Shown: positions 41,555 through 54,640 of the stretch, piece after piece
How the letters are laid out: each line of letters starts with the position of its first letter
Numbering within the stretch: position 1 is the stretch's first letter
Assembly (NCBI RefSeq): GCF_042767895.1
Contig: NC_091589.1
Coordinates: forward strand, 18,809,629-18,873,628
Source of the DNA: Penaeus vannamei
Taxonomy: Eukaryota; Arthropoda; Malacostraca; Decapoda; Penaeidae
DNA length: 64,000 nt
Direction of reading: 5' to 3'
Position numbers and translations under genes: made by a program
The notes under the pieces: generated by a model
Databases searched by the model: none
The model's input: only the letters and a program-made list of their open reading frames with translations
Told to the model about the DNA's origin: nothing

Positions 41555-44500
41555 AATGTCATTTTCATTATTATAATGATTTTAATAATGATAATGGCAA
41601 TAATGATAATTCTAGAAAGAATAACAACAATAAAATTTATTAAAATAACAATAATAGCCGTGTTATAATTTTATTACTATTTCTCTTATCATTGTCGTTA
41701 TTATTAGTGTTATTAGTAGGAAATTATTAGAATTGTGTTGATTATTGCTATTATTGCAATTATTACGCAAATCATCATTATAAGTATCATTGTATAATTA
41801 TTATCATAATTATTGTCCAAATTCCTCTCATAATTACCATTATTATCGTCATTATTGTCATTATTGATGGGGTTATCATCAAAATCATCCTAATTAGCAG
41901 AATTAATGGTAAAATCATCATAATCATCATTTAAACTGGAAAAAGGGGGGTTTTCCAGTCATCTCTCAGAAGGCTGTATTTTGCTAGATTTCGCCGGTTT
42001 TTCGACTTTTTGGATTTTTCTCCTTTTAGCCTTTTTCTCATTATAGATGGCCTTTATAATGATAATTATCATCATTATTGTCATTATCATCATCATTATT
42101 ATCATTACTGTCATTATTGCCCTAATTACCCTTAATATAGTCATTATAATAATCATTATCTAAATTATTAATGTCATTTTCATCATTATAAAGATTTTAA
42201 TAATGATATTGAATATAATGATAATTCTTGAGATAATAACAATAATGATATTGATTATAATAACAATAATGGCCGGGATATATTTAATTTTATATTTATT
42301 TCTATCATTGTCCTTATTATTAGTGTCATTAGTAGGGAAATCATTAGAATATTGTTGAGTATTCTTATTATCGCAATTATTAGGCAAATCATCATTATAA
42401 CTATCATTATATAATTTTTATCATAATTATTGTCCTAATTACTCGCATGATTATCATTATTACCGTCATTATTGATGGGGTTATCATCAAAATCATCCTA
42501 ATTAGTAGAATTATTGCTAAAATCATCATAATCATCATTTAAACTGGAAAAGGGGGGGTTTTCGAGTCATCTCTCAGAAGGCTGTATTTTGCTAGATTTC
42601 GCCGGTTTTTCGACTTTTGGGATTTTTCTCCTTTTAGCCTTTTTCTCATTATAGATGGGCTTTATGATGATAATTATCATCATTATTGTCATTATCATCA
42701 TCATTATTATCATTACTGTGATTATTGCCCTAATTACCCTTAATATAGTCATTATAATAATCATTATCTTAATTGTTAATGTCATTTTCATTATTATAAT
42801 GATTTTAATAATGACAATGGCAATAATGATAATTCTAGAAAGAATAACAACAATAAAATTTATTATAATAACAATAATAGCCGTGTTATAATTACTTTTA
42901 TTATCATTTCTGTTATCATTGTCGTTATTATTAGTGTTATTAGTAGGAAATTATTAGAATTGTGTTGATTATTGCTATTATTGCAATTATTACGCAAATC
43001 ATCATTATAAGTATCATTGTATAATTATTATCATAATTATTGTCCAAATTACTCTCATAATTACCATTATTATCGTCATTATTGTCATTATTGATGGGGT
43101 TATCATCAAAATCATCCTAATTAGCAGAATTAATGGTAAAATTATCATAATCATCATTCAAACTGGAAAAAGGGGGGTTTTCGAGTCATTTCTGAGAAGG
43201 CTGTATTTTGCTAGATTTCGCCGGTTTTTCGACTTTTTGGATTTTTCTCCTTTTAGCCTTTTTCTCATTATAGATGGGCTTTATAATGATAATTATCATC
43301 ATTATTGTCATTATCATCATCATTATTATCATTACTGTCATTATTGCCCTAATTACCCTTAATATAGTCATTATAATAATCATTATCTAAATTATTAATG
43401 TCATTTTCATCATTATAATGATTTTAATAATGATATTGACAATAATGATAATTCTTGAGATAATAACAATAATGATAATGATTATAATAAGAATAATGGC
43501 CGGGATATATTTAATTTTATTTTTATTTCTATCATTGTCGTTATTATTAGTGTTATTAGTAGGAAAATCATTAGAATATTGTTGAGTATTCTTATTATCG
43601 CAATTATTAGGCAAATCATCATTATAACTATCATTATATAATTTTTATCATAATTATTGTCCTAATTACTCGCATATTTATCATTATTACCGTCATTATT
43701 GATGGAGTTATCATTAAATCATCCTAATTAGTAGAATTATTTCTAAAATCATCATAATCATCATCTAAACTGGAAAAAGGGGGGTTTTCGACTCATCTCT
43801 CAGAAGGCTGTATTTTGCTAGATTTCGCCGGTTTTTCGACTTTTGGGATTTTTCTCCTTTTAGCCTTTTTCTCATTATAGATGGGCTTTATAATGATAAT
43901 TATCATCATTATTGTCATTATCATCATTATTATCATTACTGTCATTATTGCCCTAATTACCCTTAATATAGTCATTATAATAATCATTATCTTAATTATT
44001 AATGTCATTTTCATTATTATAATGATTTTAATAATGATAATGGCAATAATGATAATTCTAGAAAGAATAACAACAATAAAATTTATTATAATAACAATAA
44101 TAGCCGTGTTATAATTACTTTTATTATTATTTCTGTTATCATTGTCGTTATTATTAGTGTTATTAGTAGGAAATTATTAGAATTGTGTTGATTATTGCTA
44201 TTATTGCAATTATTACGCAAATCATCATTATAAGTATCATTGTATAATTATTATCATAATTATTGTCCAAATTACTCTCATAATTACCATTATTACCGTC
44301 ATTATTGTTATTATTGATGGGGTTATTATCAAAATCATCCTAATTAGCAGAATTAATGGTAAAATCATCATAATCATCATTTAAACTGGAAAAAGGGGGG
44401 TTTTCGACTCATCTCTCAGAAGGCTGTATTTTGCTAGATTTCGCTGGTTTTTCGACTTTATGGATTTTTCTCCTTTTAGCCTTTTTCTCATTATAGATGG

Positions 44501-46503
44501 GCTTTATAATGATAATTATCCTCATTATTGTCATTATCATCATCATTATTATCATTACTGTCATTATTGCCCTAATTACCCTTAATATAGTCATTATAAT
44601 AATTATCTAAATTATTAATGTCATTTTCATCATTTTAATGATTTTAATAATGATATTGACAATAATGATAATTCTTGAGATAATAGCAATAATGATAATG
44701 ATTATAATAACAATAATGGCCGGGATATATTTAATTTTATTTTGATTTCTATCATTGTCGTTATTATTAGTGTTATTAGTAGGAAAATCATTAGAATATT
44801 GTTGAGTGTTCTTATTATCGCAATTATTAGGCAAATCATCATAATAACTATCATTATATAATTTTTATCATAATTATTGTCCTAATTACTCGCATGATTA
44901 TCATTATTACCGTCATTATTGATGGGGTTATCATCAAAATCATCCTAATTAGTAGAATTATTGCTAAAATCATCATAATCATCATTTAAACTGGAAAAAG
45001 GGGGGTTTTCGACTCATCTCTCAGAAGGCTGTATTTTGCTAGATTTCGCCGGTTTTTCGACTTTTTGGATTTTTCTCCTTTTAGCCTTTTTCTCATTATA
45101 GATGGGCTTTATAATGATGATTATCATCATTATTGTCATTATCATCATCATTATTATCATTACTGTGATTATTGCCCTAATTACCCTTAATATAGTCATT
45201 ATAATAATCATTATCTTAATTATTAATGTCATTTTCATTATTATAATGATTTTAATAATGATAATGGCAATAATGATAATTCTAGAATGAATAACAACAA
45301 TAAAATTTATTATAATAACAATAATAGCCGTGTTATAATTTTATTATTATTTCTGTTATCATTGTCGTTATTATTAGTGTTATTAGTAGGAAATTATTAG
45401 AATTGTGTTGATTATTGCTATTATTGCAATTATTACGCAAATCATCATTATAAGTATTATTGTATAATTATTATCATAATTATTGTCCAAATTACTCTCA
45501 TAATTACCATTATTATCGTCATTATTGTCATTATTGATGGGGTTATCATCAAAATCATCCTAATTAGCAGAATTAATGGTAAAATCATCATAATCATCAT
45601 TTAAACTGGAAAAAGGGGGGTTTTCCAGTCATCTCTCAGAAGGCTGTATTTTGCTAGATTTCGCCGGTTTTTCGACTTTTGGGATTTTTCTCCTTTTAGC
45701 CTTTTTCTCATTATAGATGGGCTTTATAATGATAATTATCATCATTATTGTCATTATCATCATCATTATTATCATTACTGTCATTATTGCCCTAATTACC
45801 CTTAATATAGTCATTATAATAATCATTATCTAAATTATTAATGTCATTTTCATCATTATAATGATTTTAATAATGATATTGAATATAATGATAATTCTTG
45901 AGATAATAACAATAATGATATTGATTATAATAACAATAATGGCCGGGATATATTTAATTTTATATTTATTTCTATCATTGTCCTTATTATTAGTGTCATT
46001 AGTAGGGAAATCATTAGAATATTGTTGAGTATTCTTATTATCGCAATTATTAGGCAAATCATCATTATAACTATCATTATATAATTTTTATCATAATTAT
46101 TGTACTAATTACTCGCATGATTATCATTATTACCGTCATTATTGATTGGGTTATCATCAAAATCATCCTAATTAGTAGAATTATTGCTAAAATCATCATA
46201 ATCATCATTTAAACTGGAAAAGGGGGGGTTTTCGAGTCATCTCTCAGAAGGCTGTATTTTGCTAGATTTCGCCGGTTTTTCGACTTTTGGGATTTTTCTC
46301 CTTTTAGCCTTTTTCTCATTATAGATGGGCTTTATGATGATAATTATCATCATTATTGTCATTATCATCATCATTATTATCATTACTGTGATTATTGCCC
46401 TAATTACCCTTAATATAGTCATTATAATAATCATTATCTTAATTGTTAATGTCATTTTCATTATTATAATGATTTTAATAATGACAATGGCAATAATGAT
46501 AAT
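41555..46503 (+). repeat. A/B dimeric satellite HOR, contig 4 edge block, forward
   Basis: Last block of the A/B dimer, with more private variants than contigs 1-3. A bodies start near 41,555 (cut by the gap), 42,655, 43,881, 45,102 and 46,325. B-specific segments start at 42,160, 43,387, 44,607 and 45,830. The 42,160-42,891 and 45,830-46,503 copies share several rare variants at an exact 3,670-bp spacing, including G7 instead of G6 and AATTGTTAATGTC. The A copy at 45,102 has a substitution (CTAGAATGAATAAC) that puts a stop in the otherwise open plus frame, which argues against coding. The block ends inside an A body at about 46,503. Confidence 0.95.
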
Positions 46504-49500
46504 TTTAGAAATAATAATGACAATAATACTAATTATAATAACAATAATAATGATATTATTATTATTAGAATAGAGTACATTATTGCTATTATTGCGGTAA
46601 TCCTAAAATTATCTTTAAAATTTTCATTTTATTAATATTATCATCGTTATTATTGTCATTAACATCATAATTAGCATCATTGTTGTTAATAATAAGGGAA
46701 TTATCATGAAAATCATCATAATTACCTGAATTGATATTAAAATCATCATAATTATTATTTAAAAGCGAAAAAGGTTTTTTTTCTATCTATCTCTCATATG
46801 GCTGTAATACGCTAGATTTTACCGTTTTTTCGACTTTTGGGATTTTATTAGTTTTCGCCTTTATTTAATTATAAATGGATTCTATGATTATATCTATCCT
46901 CATTATCATCATTATTGTCATTATTCTTATGACTATCATGATTATTGTAATTGTCGTCATGATTATCATTATTATCATTATCATTATTGCAGTTATAATG
47001 ATTATTATGCTAATTATTACTGTTATTTTCATCATTATAACTATTTTTATAATGATAATTTTAAAAATAATAATGACAATAATGCTCATTATAATAACAA
47101 TAATACTGATATTATTATAATTTGCATTGCCAATATTACTATGAAAATTATTAATTAGAGATCATTATTGCTATTATTGCAGTAATCATGAAAATTATAA
47201 TTATAATTATCATTTTATTATTATTCTCATTATTATTATCATTATCATCATAATTATCATCATTATTGTTAATAATAAAGGCATTATCATGAAAATCATC
47301 ATAATTACCTGAATTAATATTGAAATCATCATAATTATCATTTAAAAGCGAAAAAGGTTTCTTTTTCCACGTTTATCTCAAAAGGCTAATACGCTAAATT
47401 TTAACGTTTTTTCGACTTATGGGATTTTATTAGTTTTAGCCTTTATTTCATTATAAATGGACTCTCTCATTATTATTATCATCATTATTGTCATTATTTT
47501 TATGATTATCATCATTACGGTCATTATCGTCATGATCATCATTATTATCATTATCATTATTGCAGTTATAATGATTATGCTAATTATTACTGTCATCTTC
47601 ATCATTATAACTATTTTTATAATGATAATAATAATAATGATAATTTTAGAAATATTAATGGCAATAATACTCATTATTATAACAATAATAATATTATTAT
47701 TATAATTTATATTGTCATTATTAGTATGAAAATTATTAGAATATTCATTATTGCTATTATTTCAGTAATTATCATTATGATTATCATTTTATTACTATTT
47801 CATTCATTATTATTGTCATTGTCATCATAATTATCATCATTATTGTTAATAAAAAGGCATTATCATGAAAATCATCATAATTACATGAATTAATGTTAAA
47901 ATCATCATTATTATCATCTAAAGCGGTTTTTCGACCATTCTCTGAAAAGGCTGTAATACCCTAGATTTTGCCGTTTTTTCGGCTTTGGGGATTTTATTAG
48001 TTTTAACATTTATTTCATTATAAATGGACTCTACGATTAGTATTATCATCATTATCATCATTACTGTCGTTATTTTTATGATTATCATCATTATAGTCAT
48101 TATCGTCATGATTATCATTATTATCATTATCATTATTGCAGTTATAATAATTATTATGATAATTATTACTAAATTATTTATCTTTATAACTATTTTTATA
48201 ATGATAATAACAATGATGATAATGTTAGAAATAATACGGACAATAATACTCAATATAATAACAATAATAATGATTTTATTATTATTTCTATTGCCTTTAT
48301 TGGTATGAAAATTATTAGAATAGAGTTAGTTATTGCTATTATTGCAGTAATTATCGAAATTTTCATTATAATTATCATTTTATTATTATTATTATCATTA
48401 TTATTGTCATCATCATAATTATCATCATTTTTGTTAATAATATAGGAATTATCATAAAAATCATCATAATTTCCCGGACACGCTAAAATCATAATTATCA
48501 TTTAAAAGCGAAATTGATTTTTTTTTCGACGTTTCTCTCAAAACCCTGTAATACGCTTAATTTTGCCATTTATTCGACTTTGGGGATTTGATTAGTTTTG
48601 TCCTTTATTTCATTATAAATGGACTCTATGATTATTAATATCATCATTAACATCATTACTGCCATTATTCTTATGATTATCATCATTATAGTCATTATCT
48701 TCATGATTATCATTATTATCATTATCATTATTGCAGTTATAATAATTATTATGCCAATTATCACTGTCATTTGTATCATTATAACTATTTTTGTAATGAT
48801 AATAACAATAATAAAAATTTTAGAAATAATAATGACAATAATACTCATTATAATAACAATAATAATGCTATTATTATTATTTCTATTGTCATTATTAGTA
48901 TGAAATTTATTAGAATAGAGCTGATTATTGCTATTATTGCAGTAATTATCAAAATTATCATTATAATTATCATTTTATTATTATCATCATTATTATTGTC
49001 ATTCCCATCTTAATTGTCATCATTATAGTTTATAATAAAGGCATTATCATGAAAATCATCATAATTACCTGAATTAATGTTAAAATCATCATAATTATTA
49101 TTTAAAAGCGAAAAAGGTTTTTTTTTCGGCCTTTCTCTCATAAGGCTGTAATACGCTAGATTTTGCCCTTTTTTCGAGATGGGATTTTATTAATTTCCGC
49201 CTTTATTTCATTATAAATTGACTCTATGATTATTATTATCATCATTATCATCATTATTGTCATTATTCCTATGATTATCAGCATTATTGCCATTATCGTC
49301 ATGATGATCATTATTATCATTATCATTATTATCATTACTAGTAATTATAAAAATTATCATTATAATTCTCATTTCATTATTATTATCATCATTATTATTC
49401 TCATTATCATCATAATTATCATTATTGTTAATATTAAATGCATTTTCATGAAAATCATCATAATTACCTGAATTCATGTTAAAATCATAAATATACTTTA

Positions 49501-52500
49501 AAAACGAAAAATGTTTTTTTTTCGAACTTTCAAAAGGCTGTAATGCGAAAGATTTTGCAATTTTCGACTTTTGGGATTTAATTAGTATTAGCCTTTATTT
49601 CATTATAAATGGACTCTATGCTTATTATTATTATTATTGTCATTATTATTATGATTATCATCATTATAGTCATTATCATCATGGTTATCATTATCATTAT
49701 TGTCATTATTGTAGTTGTAATGATTATTATGCTAATTATTACTCTCATTTTCATCATTATAACTATTTTTATAATGATAATAACAATAATGATGATTTTA
49801 GAAATAATAATGACAATAATACTCATTATGTTAACAATAATAATGATATAATTATTATTACTATTGTCATTATTAGTATGAAAATTATTAGAATAGAATT
49901 CATAATTGCTATTATTGCAGTAATTATCAAAATTATCATTATAATTCTCATTCTATTATCATTATCATTATTATTGTCATTATCATCATAATCATCATAA
50001 TTATTGTTAATAATAAAGGCATTATCATGAAAATCATCATAATTACCTGAATTAATGTTAAAATCATCATTATTACCATTTAAAAGTGAGAAAGGGGGAT
50101 TTCGACCTTTCTTTCAAAAGGCTGTAATACGATAGATTTTTCGGTTTTTCGACTTATGGGATTTTATTAGTTTTAGCCTTTATTTCATTATAAATGGACT
50201 GTATGATTATTATTATCACCATTATCATCATTACTGCCATTATTCTTATGATTATCATCATTATTGTCATTATCGTTATGATTATCATTATTATCATCAT
50301 TATTGCAGTTATAATGATTATTATGCTAATTATTACTGTCATTTTCATCATTATGATTATTTTTATAATAATAATAATAATGATAATTTTAGAAATAATA
50401 ATGACAACAATAATCATTATAATAACAATAAGAATTATTTTATTTTTATTTCTTTTGTCATTATTGGTATGAAAATTATTAGAATAGAGTTCTTTATTGC
50501 TATTATTACGGTAATTATCAAAATTATCATTATAAGTATCATTTTATTATTATTATCATAATTATTATTATCATTATCATCATAATTATCATCATTATTG
50601 TTAATAATTAAGGAATTATAATGAAAATCATCGTAATTACCTCAAGTGATGTTAAAATCATAATTATCATTTAAATTCGAAAACAAAATTCGACCTTTCT
50701 ATCAAACGGTAGATTTTGCCGTTTTTTCGACTTGTGGGATTTTATTAATTTTCGCCTTTATTTCATTATAAATGGACTCTATGAATATTATTATCACCAT
50801 TATCATCCTTTTTGTCATTATTCTTATGATTATCATCCTTATAGTCATTATCGTCATGTTTATCATTATTATCATTATCATTATTGCAGTTATAATGATT
50901 ATTAAGCTAATTATTACTCGCATTTTCATCATTATAACTATTTTTATAATGATAATAACAATAATGATAATTTTAGAAATAATAATGACAATAATAATCA
51001 TTATTATATCAATAATAATGATATTATTATTATTTCTATTGTCATTATTAGTATGAAAATTATTAGAATAGAGTTCATTATTGCTATAAGTATAATTTTT
51101 TTATAATTATTATTATTATTATTGTTATTATCTTCATAATTATCATCATTATTATTAATAATAAAGGCATTATCATGAAAATCATCATAATTACCTGAAT
51201 TAATATTAAAATCATCATAATTCTCATTTAAAAAAGAAAAAGCTTTTTTTTCGTCCTTTCTCTCAAAAGGCTGTAATACGCTTGATTTTTCCGTTTTTTC
51301 GACTAATGGGATTTTATTAGTTTTAGCCTTTATTTCATTATAAATGTACTCTATGATTATTATTATCATTATTGTCAGTATTTTTATAATTATCATCATT
51401 ATAGTCATTATCTTCATGATTATCATTATTATCATTATCATTATTACAGTTATAATGATTATTATGCTAATCATTACTGTCATTTTCATCATTATAACTA
51501 TTTTTATAATGATGATAACAACGATAATTTTAGAAATAATAATGACAATAATACACATTATAATAACAATAATAATGATATTATTATTATTTCTATTGTC
51601 ATTATTAGTATGAAAATTATTAGAATAGAGTTAATTATTTCTATTATTGCAGTAATTATCAAAATTATTGTTATAATTATCATTTTTTATTATCATTATT
51701 ATTGTCATTATCATCGTAATTATCATTATTGTTAATAATAAAGGAATTATCATGAAAATAATCATAATTATCTGAATTAATGTTAAAATCATCATAATTA
51801 TCATTTAAAAGCGAAAAAGGTTTCTTTCCGACCTTTCTCTCAAAGGCAAGATTTTGCCGTTTTTTCGACTTAAGGGATTATATTAGTTTTCGCATTTATT
51901 TAATTATAAATGGACTCTATGATTATTATTATCATCATTATTATCATTATTGTCATTATTCTTATGATTATCATCATTATAGTCATTATCGTCATGATTA
52001 TCTTTATTATCATCAGCATTATTGCAGTTATAATGATTATTATTATAACTACTCCTCTCATTTTCATCATTATAACTATATTTATAATAATAATAATAAT
52101 GATAATTTTAGAAATAATGACAATAATAATCATTATAATAACAATAATAATGATACTATTAATTATATTGTCATTATTAGAATGAAAATTATTAGAATAG
52201 AGTTCATTATTGCTATTATTGCAATAATTATCAAAATTATCATTATAATTATTATTTTATTTTCATCATCATTATTGTCATTATCATCATAATTATCATC
52301 ATTATTGTTTATAATAAAGACATTATCATGAAAATCATCATAATTACCTGAATTAATGTTAAAATCATAATTATCATTTAAAAGCGAAAAAGTTTTTTTT
52401 CCGACCTTTCTCTCAGAAGGCTGTAATACGCTAGATTTTGCCGGTTTTCCGACATATGGGATTTTATTAGTTTTAGCCTTTATTTCATTATAAATTGACT

Positions 52501-53177
52501 CTATGACTATTATTATCATTATCATCATTATTGTCATTATTCTTATGATTATCACCCTTATAGTCACTATCGTCATGATTATCATTATTATCATTATCAT
52601 TATTGCAGTTATAATGATTATTATGCTAATTATTACTCTCATTTTCATCATTATAATTATTTTTATAATAATAATAATAATGATAATTTTAGAAATAATA
52701 ATGACTAATTCTCATTATCATATCAATAATAATGATAATATGATTATATCTATTGTCATTATTGGTATGAAAATTATTAGAATAGAGTTCATTATTGGTA
52801 TTATCTCAGTAATTATTAAAATTATTATAATTCTCTTTTTATTATTATCATCATTATTATTGTCATTATCATCATAATTATTAACATTATATTTAATAAT
52901 AAAGGCATTATCATGAAAATCATCATAATTACCTAAATTCATGTTAAAATCATAATTATCATTCAAAAGTGATAAGGATTTTTTTCGACCTTTCTCTCGA
53001 AAGGCTGTAATACGCTAGATTTTGCCGTTTTTTTTCGACTATTGGGATTTTATTAGTTTTAGCCTTTATTTCATCATAAATGGACTTATGCTAATTATTA
53101 CTGTCATTTTCATCATTACAACTATTTTTATAATGATGATAACAATATTGATAATTTTTCAAATTATAACGACAATT
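46504..53177 (+). repeat. Diverged monomeric satellite, forward
   Basis: Beyond 46,503 monomers keep the same plan (core plus ATN-type body) but differ strongly from A, B and each other, with no dimer alternation. The core motif GGGATTTTATTAG or its variant occurs near 46,840, 47,421, 47,988, 48,581, 49,181, 49,573, 50,158, 50,739, 51,308, 51,872, 52,458 and 53,044. Spacings are therefore about 564-600 bp, apart from one of 392. Cores read CTGTAATACGCTAGATTTTG, then CCGTTTTTTCGACTT, then GCCTTTATTTCATTATAAA. The last monomer lacks part of its body after TGGACT and ends at GACAATT. Older, unhomogenised satellite at the array edge is the natural reading. Confidence 0.93.
49181..49573 (+). repeat. 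Short monomer with internal deletion
   Basis: Core-to-core distance is 392 bp instead of about 580. The missing piece of about 190 bp is the body between two ATTATTGCAGT-like motifs that each normal diverged monomer carries about 195 bp apart (for example near 50,303 and 50,498). Deletion between these short direct repeats explains the product. Confidence 0.8.
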
Positions 53178-53214
53178 GTAGCGAGGAGTAGACCCAGTAG
53201 ATTTGAAGTGGTTT

Positions 53215-53234
53215 GGTTGAGTCCGGGCTCAACC
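53215..53234. repeat. Perfect 7-bp hairpin
   Basis: GGTTGAG, loop TCCGGG, CTCAACC. It lies 40 bp inside the island, upstream of the possible RTE fragment. A second inverted repeat, AGGTTC-GG-GAACCT, lies at 53327-53340. Untranslated leader structure of a mobile element is one possibility; no function is shown. Confidence 0.6.
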
Positions 53235-53376
53235 GAGAATATGGTTTTTGCTTAAAGGAAAGATTCGTCTGCAGTGAACAGATGTAAGGTTCCAGGCCTA
53301 CGGCACGCTGCCACCACCCGATTAGTAGGTTCGGGAACCTTGTATGCCGTGTAAGTGGGTGTGGGTGTTGTATCAG

Positions 53377-53433
53377 AGAAGGGTGGAAAGAAAGTACAGA
53401 ATTTGTGTGTTGAATATTGGATGTGTAGTGTGA
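53377..53433 (+). mobile_element. Possible RTE-type retrotransposon endonuclease N-terminal scrap
   Basis: One plus-strand frame reads RRVERKYRICVLNIGCVV and then a stop at 53,431-53,433. The pattern K-x-R-I-C-x-L-N-I-G resembles the first beta strand of the apurinic-like endonuclease domain of RTE-clade non-LTR elements, where a basic stretch precedes a [TL]-[LW]-N-[IV]-G motif. No later endonuclease motif or reverse transcriptase follows, so if real this is a 5' fragment only. The match is from memory of the family pattern and covers fewer than 20 residues; chance similarity is possible. Confidence 0.3.
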
Positions 53434-53640
53434 TCCGTCTAACCCAGGGGTCCCGTTCCAGTTCTTCAAGGCACTCTTAGAATTCTGCCCTCCCTTGATG
53501 CTGGCGGGGGATACAGGCGCAAATAGACCTGGTTAACCCCTGTCAATTCAATCCCTTTAAGTGGTAGCGTGGGGGGAGAGTGAATCATGAATAGGGGTGT
53601 TCCAGTATGAATACCACTTTCTGACGTTCAGCCTAACCAT
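53434..53640. other. GC-richer unassigned segment
   Basis: Mixed-composition sequence with stops in all frames, including GTCCCGTTCCAG, GCTGGCGGGGG and GTGGTAGCGTGGGGGG. No repeat partner elsewhere in the window and no recognised feature. It may be continuous with the possible mobile-element fragment just upstream. Confidence 0.4.
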
Positions 53641-54640
53641 ATGGTAAAATACATACTAAAAAGTAATCTAAGAAAAATACAAAAGTAAAAGAATGTGCTA
53701 AAGGCACCTAAAATTACTGACTGTCGTATGCAAAAACTAAAAGAAAAGACTTCCAGAGTGGAGAGCCTGGCTGAAGGCCTTACCATAAAACTAAGACAAA
53801 ACCAGCATGTCTGGCGTCAGAGCTGAAGGCTTAAAACCCCTTAAACCTAAAAGAAAAAAATACGACAGTATAAAACCCGAGTCTGGTGACACCGAACCAG
53901 GAAAACTAAAACTAAAAGATCACTCAGACTTCCTACTTTGAAAAGTTAGAAGTTACGAATAAAACAAAGAGAAACAGACCAGCCAAATTCATTTAAAAGT
54001 AAATAAATAAAAGTATGTTCTACTTATTCAATAAAAATGTTCATGAGATCACGTCCAGCTCCTATGTAAAGAATATCATGATCTCAGTACTTAACTTATT
54101 ATCTTCCGTGATCGTCTCTGTGTTCGGTTCAACAAATATGGCGACACTGCCGGTGGTTCAAAGCTTCGGAGGATAGTCAAACACACTCGTTGACGTCTCG
54201 ACGTACTGTTTATTGTTTCTTTTTCCAATGCCCCGGTGACGTCAGAGGCCAAACATTTATACAAAATATATTCCCGTAATAAATAAGCTAAAATTGTATA
54301 AAAACGAACAAAAATATAACTAAATGTATAAAATTGAAATCATAAGAAAAAGAAAAGCGATAACTAAAAAGAACAAATAAACACTGTACGTAAAAAATGT
54401 TCCCCCTACAACTTAAAATGAAAACTAAGTAAAAACGAGACCTTAAAACTTTATTGAATGTTAAAAAACTAAAATGAATAAAAGCTAAACGATGAAAGGG
54501 TCATAAAAATGTCTCGTTGTTAAATCATGAATAAAAATGTTAAAAGAAAACACAGAATAAAAAGGGGAAACTAAAGTAAAACAATAAAAGTCAATAAAAA
54601 CGAGAAAAAACGGCCCAAAACCGAGGTGAGACACAAACAA
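53641..54640. other. A-rich unassigned stretch
   Basis: About 1 kb dominated by A-rich phrases such as AAAACTAAAA, with frequent stops in every frame. It contains an 8-bp inverted repeat (TGAGATCA at 54044-54051, TGATCTCA at 54079-54086) and one perfect TGACGTCA palindrome (54237-54244). On the minus strand there is a CAATAAAG resembling a polyadenylation signal. This could be the non-coding end of a mobile element read on the minus strand, but I found no terminal repeats to support it. Confidence 0.4.

Noticed and set aside
1..46503. CRISPR array
   Set aside because: Repeats are about 610-bp satellite monomers with no short repeat/spacer alternation and a eukaryotic context.
51004..51558. 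Long minus-strand frames in diverged arrays (up to 184 codons here, 254 codons on the plus strand at 57,426-58,190)
   Set aside because: They run through core and body with Ile/Met-rich then Asn/Asp-rich composition. They are not conserved between monomers and end at random differences.
53215..53340. tRNA gene or tRNA-derived SINE
   Set aside because: GGTTCGGGAACC resembles a B box only at its first bases, and no cloverleaf or A box at suitable distance can be drawn.
53164..53469. 101-codon minus-strand frame at the island's left edge
   Set aside because: It begins in island sequence and ends in satellite, has no domain, and overlaps a more plausible plus-strand mobile-element fragment.
54139..54151. 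TGGCGACACTGCC as a retrotransposon primer-binding site (also TGGCGAC near 56,723)
   Set aside because: Only TGGCGAC matches the usual tRNA-Ser-primed form. The following bases do not fit a tRNA 3' end, and no flanking long terminal repeat is visible.
54237..54244. TGACGTCA as a cAMP-response element
   Set aside because: One perfect 8-mer is expected by chance about once in this much sequence, and no gene lies nearby.
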